Shown piece by piece: positions 57,667 through 64,000 of a DNA stretch of 64,000 bases. The DNA comes from Trema orientale (Eukaryota; Streptophyta; Magnoliopsida; Rosales; Cannabaceae), in assembly GCA_002914845.1 (NCBI GenBank), contig JXTC01000012.1, positions 792,774 through 856,773 of the forward strand, in the 5' to 3' direction. Position numbers and translations under genes: made by a program. Under the pieces are notes generated by a model, which saw only the letters and a list, made by a program, of their open reading frames with translations, did not search any database and had not been told where the DNA came from. The number at the start of each line of letters is the position of its first letter. The first letter of the stretch is position 1.

Positions 57667-59793
57667 TCACCAGTAGTCCACACAAGAACAAAATCCATCT
57701 TTAAAGTGATGGAAACGATTGGCATCTCTAATAATTATTACTCTGTTGGTGAGTTTTGAAATCAGTTTCACAGCAGTGTGACAATCATCACATATCCTGA
57801 GGTTCTTAATAACACGGATAGGCGCTTTGGTAGGTGTTTTCATAAGGCCATATGCAATGGCCAGCTTCTCACTACGATAACTAAGATAATCCTCTTTCTG
57901 CTCATCCTCCACATCATGCAATACTGCAGCAATATCCGGTACATACCCCAGTTGTTTGATCTTAATTAACAACTCCCCTACTTTCTCATATATCTGTCTG
58001 GACTCTGGGTGTGAGTTATCATCTGAAACAAAGACATGGGCAGTATCTTTTATCTCCACCCAGCTCACTCCAGGTTCTTTCTTGATGTTTCTTTCCCTCA
58101 TCAGCTTTCGAATCTTCAAAACACCATCCCACCTCCTTGCTTTGGCATACATATTTGATAATAGTAGATATGTTCCCACATCATTAGGATCCATCTTTAC
58201 AACAATTTCTGCAATTCGCCTGCCTAAGCCATAATTTCGATGCAGATAACAAGCATTGAGTAAGGTGCGCCATGCAACAACGTCCCACTTGGCTGATACA
58301 GACCTCATATAATTCTCAGCTTCATCAAGCAGTCCCGCCCTGCTCAGAAGCCCAACAATACAGGTATAGTGCTCAACTCCAGGTTCAATGCCAATTTGTT
58401 TCATTAATTGGTTCAGATAATAGAGCCCTTGTTGGACTAGGCCCAGATGGGCACAAGCAGAAAGGACAGCAACAAATGTTACATAATTAGGATAGTCTCC
58501 AGCAGTAATCATGCCTCGAAAAACATTTAGAGCTTCCTTGCCAAGCCCATGATGGGAATACCCAGATATCATAGCATTCCAGGTAACAGAGTTTCGATAT
58601 GTCATGTTAGAGAATACTTCATTGGCTGCTTCAATATGGCCACTCTTGGCATACATATTGATCAATGCATTCCCAACAATTATGTGATCCGTAAAACCTG
58701 ACTTCTCAGCACAGGCATGTAACAGAGCTCCATGTCTAAGTGCAGACAAAGATGCACTTGAGTTCAACAACACAGCAAAAGTATACTCATTTGGTGTGAT
58801 ATCTTCAAGTTTCATATTCACAAAAAAGTTCAAAGCTTCCTCGAAGTACCCATTTTGGAAATGAGCAGCCATGATCGTCGTCCAGGAGACAACATTACGA
58901 ATTAGCAAACATTCAAAAATTTTCGCTGCATTTACAAGCTTGCCACATTTCCCATACATATCCATGATCGCACTGTTAACAAAGGCATCACACTCAATGT
59001 CACTCTTCAACATTCGGCAGTGAACTTGCAGACCTAATCTCAAAGTTCCTAGACTAGAACAAAGGCCAAAAACAGTAACATAAGTAACACTGTCCCATTT
59101 CACACGCTTACTTACCATTATACTTAAAACTTGCATCGCTTCCTTTAGATGCCCATGTTCTAATAGCCCATTTATTATTGAATTATAAGAAAAAATATCA
59201 CAGGCTTGAATTGTATTAAAAACGCTCATAGCCCCTTCCATATCCGAAAACCTCGAGTACATGTGAATAAGGGCATTCTTCACATGCTGATAAAACACCA
59301 ATCCAGACTTCAAAACATAACCATGACACTGCATGCCCTCTTGAACTCTCCCACTGGTAGAACACGAGGAAACAACAGTGGTCAATACAAACTCATTAGG
59401 ACACATATCATCCACCGCAACCATACTCCTCTTGAACAAGCCAAGAACTTCCAGGTCAAGTCCATTATGCAAGTAGCCGGCCATCAATGCACTCCAAGAA
59501 ACGACATTTCTCACAGGCATACAGTCAAACAGTTGGCGGGCAATCGAAATTTGACCGCATTTCGCGTAGAGATTGATCAGAAAATTTGACTGAATCACTC
59601 CGCTGTTGTTACTGAATGCATCAGCACTTGTGACAATTAGATGGGCGTGGATTAGTTTCCCAAGCTCGAGGTTTTTAGTATCAGCTGCTAACTTCAAGAG
59701 CCTAACTGGGTCTTCAATGGAGGTTATGTGCTTTGCTTTCAAATACACAAGAGGGTTCCTTGGAGCTTTCAGAATGGGCATTGTTCGTTGCAC
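57667..59793 (-). CDS. EMB2744: PLS-DYW pentatricopeptide repeat protein EMB2744 (orthologue of At5g39680), 708 aa
   Basis: Single-exon gene. After a short N-terminal leader come PLS-type PPR repeats (for example FLINLYAKCGQISIARQLFD, NALIHMYSRFSDMEGAMSVF, NALINMYAKSGHIEAANEVF, TWNAMISGYSHHGLGKEALN) to about residue 470. The E and E+ regions follow, with the PG box KKEPGVSWVEI at 571-581 and HPE near 597. The DYW domain ends CSCVDYW. Such proteins recognise organellar RNA and may edit C to U. The deaminase CxxC pair is present (ICDDCH, Cys668 and Cys671), but the upstream zinc ligand of HSE reads Arg: YRSEKLA, Arg640, codon CGT at complement 57874-57876. The recalled Arabidopsis protein has about 710 residues and His here. 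Start chosen because it gives the family length; no other in-frame start nearby fits better. Confidence 0.93.
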   Translation of the reverse strand: MQRTMPILKAPRNPLVYLKAKHITSIEDPVRLLKLAADTKNLELGKLIHAHLIVTSADAFSNNSGVIQSNFLINLYAKCGQISIARQLFDCMPVRNVVSWSALMAGYLHNGLDLEVLGLFKRSMVAVDDMCPNEFVLTTVVSSCSTSGRVQEGMQCHGYVLKSGLVFYQHVKNALIHMYSRFSDMEGAMSVFNTIQACDIFSYNSIINGLLEHGHLKEAMQVLSIMVSKRVKWDSVTYVTVFGLCSSLGTLRLGLQVHCRMLKSDIECDAFVNSAIMDMYGKCGKLVNAAKIFECLLIRNVVSWTTIMAAHFQNGYFEEALNFFVNMKLEDITPNEYTFAVLLNSSASLSALRHGALLHACAEKSGFTDHIIVGNALINMYAKSGHIEAANEVFSNMTYRNSVTWNAMISGYSHHGLGKEALNVFRGMITAGDYPNYVTFVAVLSACAHLGLVQQGLYYLNQLMKQIGIEPGVEHYTCIVGLLSRAGLLDEAENYMRSVSAKWDVVAWRTLLNACYLHRNYGLGRRIAEIVVKMDPNDVGTYLLLSNMYAKARRWDGVLKIRKLMRERNIKKEPGVSWVEIKDTAHVFVSDDNSHPESRQIYEKVGELLIKIKQLGYVPDIAAVLHDVEDEQKEDYLSYRSEKLAIAYGLMKTPTKAPIRVIKNLRICDDCHTAVKLISKLTNRVIIIRDANRFHHFKDGFCSCVDYW

Positions 59794-59888
59794 TGGTGGT
59801 TGTTGTTGTTGTCGTTCAGACGCAAGAGGTCTGAACCCCGCCGACTATGGAGGAGAGCACACGACGACGAAGTCTACGAGGGACCCAA

Positions 59889-59896
59889 TTGTGAGA
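59889..59896. repeat. Left target duplication of the foldback element
   Basis: TTGTGAGA here is repeated at 61681-61688, directly outside the inverted repeats of the large foldback element. Confidence 0.75.
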
Positions 59897-61680
59897 GAGA
59901 AATTAGGCGAAATATGCTCCTTAATACCCCTATTTTGGCTCGTATGCACAAGTTAAAAAACATTTGAAAAATATGTGTGCATACGAAAATACCTTTACTA
60001 ATATCTAAGAGAAAATATGCCTCATTTTCAAAAGAGTGTCTGTCATTCTCTTTAATCAAGCCGAAATCTCTTCTCCTTCATGCCGTCAAACTCGTTTTCA
60101 TATCTGAAAAAAGGAGAAAAAATAATTTGAGAAAAAAATCTTGTTTTCATCTCTCATATTACCGTCAAACTCATCATTTACCTCTATTCTTTCTTCATTC
60201 TTCTCTAATTTGTTCTGGGTATGGTTTGAAATAACATATTATCAAATTTCGAGATGTTATGAGGTCATTTATGTGTTAAAAAATCATTTTTAGGTTAATT
60301 TTTACAAGTTTTAACAAAAAATCACGAACATTTCGATGCTTTTCGATGATTTTTCGATTATATTTCGATGAAAATTATATTCTCAGTAAAATTTCGATGA
60401 AAATGGTATTTTTGATAAATTTCGATGCAATTTCGATAAATTTTCAATGCATTTTCGATGCATTTTCGATGATATTTCGATGAAAATGGTATTCTCAATA
60501 AAATTTCGATGAAAATGATATTTTTGATAAATTTCGATGCAATTTCGACGAATTTTCGATGCACTTTCGATGATATTTCGATGAAAATGGTATTCTCAGT
60601 AATATTTCAATAAAGTGGTATTTTTGATAAATTTCGATGCAATTTCGATGCATTTTCGACGATATTTCGACAAAAATAGTATTCTCAGTAATATTTCAAT
60701 AAAGTGGTATTTTTGATAAATTTCGATGCAATTTCGATACATTTTCGATGATATTTCGACGAAAGTGGTATTTTTCATAATATTTGACAGAATTTCGATA
60801 TAATTTCGATGATGTGATATTTTCGATAAAATATTATGAAAAATACCACTTTCGTCGAAATATCATCGAAAATGCATCGAAATTGCATCGAAATTTATCG
60901 AAAATACCACTTTATTGAAATATTACTGAGAATATCATTTTTGTCGAAATATCATCGAAAATACATCAAAAATGCGTCGAAAATTCATCGAAAATGCATC
61001 GAAATTTATCAAAAATATCATTTTCATCGAAATTTTATTGAGAATACCATTTTCATCGAAATATCATCGAAAATGCATCGAAAATTCATCAAAATTGCAT
61101 CGAAATTTATCAAAAATACCATTTTCATCGAAATTTTATTGAGAATATCATTTTCATCGAAATATCATCGAAAATGCATCGAAAATTAATCGAAATTGCA
61201 TCGAAATTTATCAAAAATACCATTTTCATCGAAATATAATCAAAAAATCTTTGAAAAGCATCGAAAATGTTCGCGATTTTTTTGTTAAAACTTGTAAAAA
61301 TTAACCTAAAAATGATTTTTTAACACATAAATGACCTCATAACATCTCGAAATTTGATAATATGTTATTTCAAACCATACCCAGAACAAATTGGAGAAGA
61401 ATGAAGAGAGAATAGAGGAAAATGATGAGTTTGACGGTAATATGATAGATGAAAACAAGATTTTTTTCTCAAATTATTTTTTCTCCTTTTTTCGGATATA
61501 AAAACGAGTTTGACGGCATGAAGGAGAAGAGATTTCAGCTTGATGAAAGAGAAGAGAGACATAATTGATTAGGGGTAAACATGACTTTTCACGTGATATA
61601 TGCATATTTTACAAACTTTTATTTGGGAGAGCATACGGACCAAATATACCTATTATAATGCATATTTTACCTAATTTCTC
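59897..61680. mobile_element. Mutator-like foldback element, two arms of about 0.88 kb, 1784 bp
   Basis: The left arm (59897-60783) and right arm (60829-61680) are reverse complements with moderate divergence, separated by a loop of about 45 bp near 60784-60828. Termini GAGAAATTAGGCGAAATATGC and its right-hand counterpart resemble Mutator ends (GAGA start). The flanking TTGTGAGA is an 8-bp duplication. The inner half of each arm is a dense run of TTTCGATG-type short repeats (about 12-bp pitch). Outer landmarks such as GCCGTCAAACTCGTTTT and CGAGATGTTATGAGGTCATT recur in inverted order. No transposase is encoded. Open frames inside arise from the repeat. Confidence 0.88.
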
Positions 61681-61688
61681 TTGTGAGA
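61681..61688. repeat. Right target duplication of the foldback element
   Basis: TTGTGAGA, identical to 59889-59896. Confidence 0.75.
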
Positions 61689-61867
61689 GAATAGAAAAGA
61701 AGAGGGTAGAATTGGAACTTGGGAATATCTCCGATTACCCGTTGCTTGGACTTTGGAGTTCAAAAAACGACATGTCGTTGTACTCGCTACTAGCTAGTCT
61801 TAGTTCAGCGTCCTTAGAGTTCAAACACAAAGGACGGAACACGGGGGAGTGGGAATTAGGAAAGAGG

Positions 61868-64000
61868 ATGAAGAAGCTGAGATGGGTAATGGACGGAGAT
61901 GGGTTTTGGGAGGTGGACGCCTCGACGTCGAGAACCCTCGACGGGCTGGCTCGGCCCGTTCCCGGAGACACTCTTCCGTTGGGCTTGTCCAGAGGCGTGA
62001 GGCTTTCCAGGCCCAAACAGATTGACTTCTTTCAACGATTCATGGCCGCCCCTTTTGTTCCGTCCTACTCAGGCGACCACTCCCATGGTAGCCGCGGCGG
62101 CCATGGCTTCGCTTTGCAACGCGTTCTCACTATCCCTTTTGCGCAGAACTGGTAACCGTCTCATTTTTTCAAAATTTTGGGCTCAATTGCTTTCATTTTC
62201 AGTTTAGTATTACATATCTCTCTTATATATATACATTTCAGTCTATATTGTCAAATACTATGTATTCGAGACATACAACATTAACCCAGATGATATTTTT
62301 CTGGTAACCATCTCAATTTTCAATGTTGGGCTCAGTTGCTTTCATTTTCACTTTGATATTACTTCTCTGTATGAATATATATACATATATGTAATTTGAT
62401 GTGTGTAAATTTAGGTAGAACATTATGTATTTTGAGACATTAAACATTAAACTAGATGTTCTTTTTACTTCACTATTTTGATAAATGATAATAACCTAGA
62501 ATTTGAGAATAATGCATAGTGTTTAAGTTTGTACGACTTTAGTTATAATTATAGGAAATTTAATGCAGGTTTACTTCAGTACTGGGTCAGTTCAATTTGC
62601 AGAAGTTTGTAACCGCAATGAAGGGTAGTGGTGAAAAACCAAAATCAGCATCATTATGGCTTCAAAGCATTAGAAGACACTTAAAGGATAAGTCTTTATA
62701 TGCTTTTGGTTTGTGCTCGGAGATTTTGTTGTCACCTGATGATACGTTGCTACTTAGTTTAGATAGATATGTTGAAAAAGACGAGACTCGAAAGAAAGCA
62801 GTTTTTCATCACAAGGTATAATGTCTATTATAGCTTAAGCACTTATCAAGATTGAAGTTGATTATAGCGTAAGGACTATTAGCAGATTATATAATACTTT
62901 CTGTTATGCTTTATTTTAATAGTATTTCATTTAGTGATAGGCTGATAGCTTAGTTATAATGTGCTTGCAGTTTCCTTATCACGATTTAACAGTTGAGGCA
63001 GTTTGGCCAGGACTTTTTGTCGATAAGGGTGGAAACTATTGGGATGTGCCATTTTCTGTGGCAGTTGATTTGGCTTCTGTCGCTTCCGACTCTGGCTTAA
63101 GTTGTCACCTTTCTGCGCTCCACAATTCAGGCTCGCCGGAGCAGTTTGATGGCAATGGGAATGATCTAGTGCCCATTAGTTTGCTTCCCGGTTTGTCTGT
63201 GAAAGGTGCTTTTGCGTATAAAAAGGATATTGAATTTTGGAGAAGTAACACGCCAAAGTTAAAAATGGTTCAACCATATGATATTTTCCTTTCGAATCCT
63301 CATGTTTCAGCTGCAGGAATCATAGGTAAGACATTACCAACTTCATTTGCAGAGTCCATTGCCCCTCTTGCCTTCAGCTAAGAATGCAAGCAAATAATGT
63401 CTTCAGCATTTCCATGAATTGAATCAAGCACTCTTTTCAGTCTGCTATTAAAAAATTGTCACTAATTTGTATTTGCTTTGTCATGGCAAGTAATTACCAA
63501 GCTTTATTGCTCAAGTTAGAGCCTAGAGGAGATTTGTGGATGAAACTCTGTTCCGAAATGATAGACTTGAGTTTACTTGATATGTCCTATTGTTTCACCC
63601 TAGTATTCTCAGCACAGTTCATAATTGAAGCTAAACTGTTGCATGCAAATTTTATAGAATGGTAATTGAAAATCAACATTTTTTCCGTGCAAATAGGTGC
63701 TGCTGTTACTGCCTCTTTAGGCGAAAATTCGGAGAGGCCAAGAAGATTGAAAGAAGATTTTCAGGGTTTTAGAGGTTTTAGTTTCCAGTCTGGTGCTGTA
63801 AAATCTGCCATTCTGGCAGACATGTTTGGATCTCTGTTGTTTACAGCCCAGCATGGGAACTTCCAGAGGTTATTTTTTGATCTAACTCGATTTCAGGCCC
63901 GCTTGGATTTCCCTTCTGGTTCGAAATTTCTTACAGGTGCCACACGGCTTGCTCAAGATTTTGTGAATTCTCAGCAGCCAAGTTTGGACGCTCTTCAAGC
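61868..64000 (+). CDS. TGD4: TGD4, plastid-envelope lipid transfer protein (5' part, cut by window edge)
   Basis: TGD4 is a beta-barrel protein of the outer plastid envelope that helps move lipids from ER to plastid. Exons inferred from splice sites: 61868-62151, 62569-62815, 62971-63325 and 63697 onward, which stay in frame. The start MKKLRWVMDGDGFWEVD fits the family start. Conserved words are LPLGLSRGVRLSRPKQIDFF, VLGQFNLQKFV, LKDKSLYAFGLCSEILLSPD, VEAVWPGLFVDKGGNYWDVP, KPYDIFLS-type (here QPYDIFLSNPHV), HGNFQRLFFDLTRFQARLDF and FLTGATRLAQDFVNSQQPSL. About 396 residues are seen of the roughly 480 usual in the family as I recall it. The same frame is open upstream into the foldback element (ATG at 61565 and at 61772), so a longer N-terminus is possible but unlikely. 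Confidence 0.93.

Noticed and set aside
60358..61189. Open frames with repeated Ile/Glu/Phe-rich peptides on both strands
   Set aside because: They are translations of the short TTTCGATG repeats in the foldback arms and mirror each other across the centre.

Overview
The window is nuclear DNA of a flowering plant, most likely a eudicot. Supporting signs are AT-rich intergenic DNA, multi-exon genes with GT-AG introns, PPR genes of land-plant type, and plant LTR-retrotransposon lineages (Tat, Tekay and a long-LTR copia). I cannot name the species from the sequence.

Layout. 1-10.6 kb is gene-poor and AT-rich, with MITEs, a SINE-like remnant and tandem duplications. 11.25-16.23 kb (+) holds an intact 11-exon CDPK-related kinase gene (CRK family, 576 aa). 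16.985-17.056 kb (-) is a tRNA-Arg(ACG) gene. 17.671-46.653 kb is one nested retrotransposon block of about 29 kb. A Tat-type Ty3/gypsy element (+) carries an antisense extra ORF. It was entered, after its pol, by a copia element (24.716-41.813 kb, perfect 5-bp target duplication). That copia was in turn entered by a Tekay-like chromovirus gypsy on the minus strand (28.51-36.39 kb). 46.65-50.1 kb has a 49-bp tandem repeat and a truncated CACTA transposon. 50.95-52.42 kb (+) is the single-exon PPR gene EMB975. 52.9-56.1 kb has an LTR-like remnant, a copied piece of a CRK-type leader, two DNA-transposon MITEs and a fossil of plastid 16S rDNA. 57.67-59.79 kb (-) is the single-exon DYW-class PPR gene EMB2744. 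61.87 kb to the right edge (+) is TGD4, cut by the window end after the start of exon 4.

The real genes are four protein genes and one tRNA. EMB975 and EMB2744 resemble organelle-directed RNA-binding proteins and TGD4 is a plastid-envelope lipid-transfer protein; I see no evidence that the genes form a functional cluster. All pol ORFs in the nest are broken, mostly by C-to-T or G-to-A changes, so the block is dead.

Most notable observations: (i) a 1.78-kb Mutator-like foldback element, almost entirely two arms of about 0.88 kb, fills the space between the divergent EMB2744 and TGD4 start codons; (ii) the HxE zinc-ligand histidine of the DYW deaminase domain of EMB2744 reads Arg; (iii) a gypsy-type antisense ORF is preserved in pieces in the Tat element; (iv) a fragment resembling the 5' leader of the CRK gene lies 42 kb away. 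I found no convincing wholly new system.
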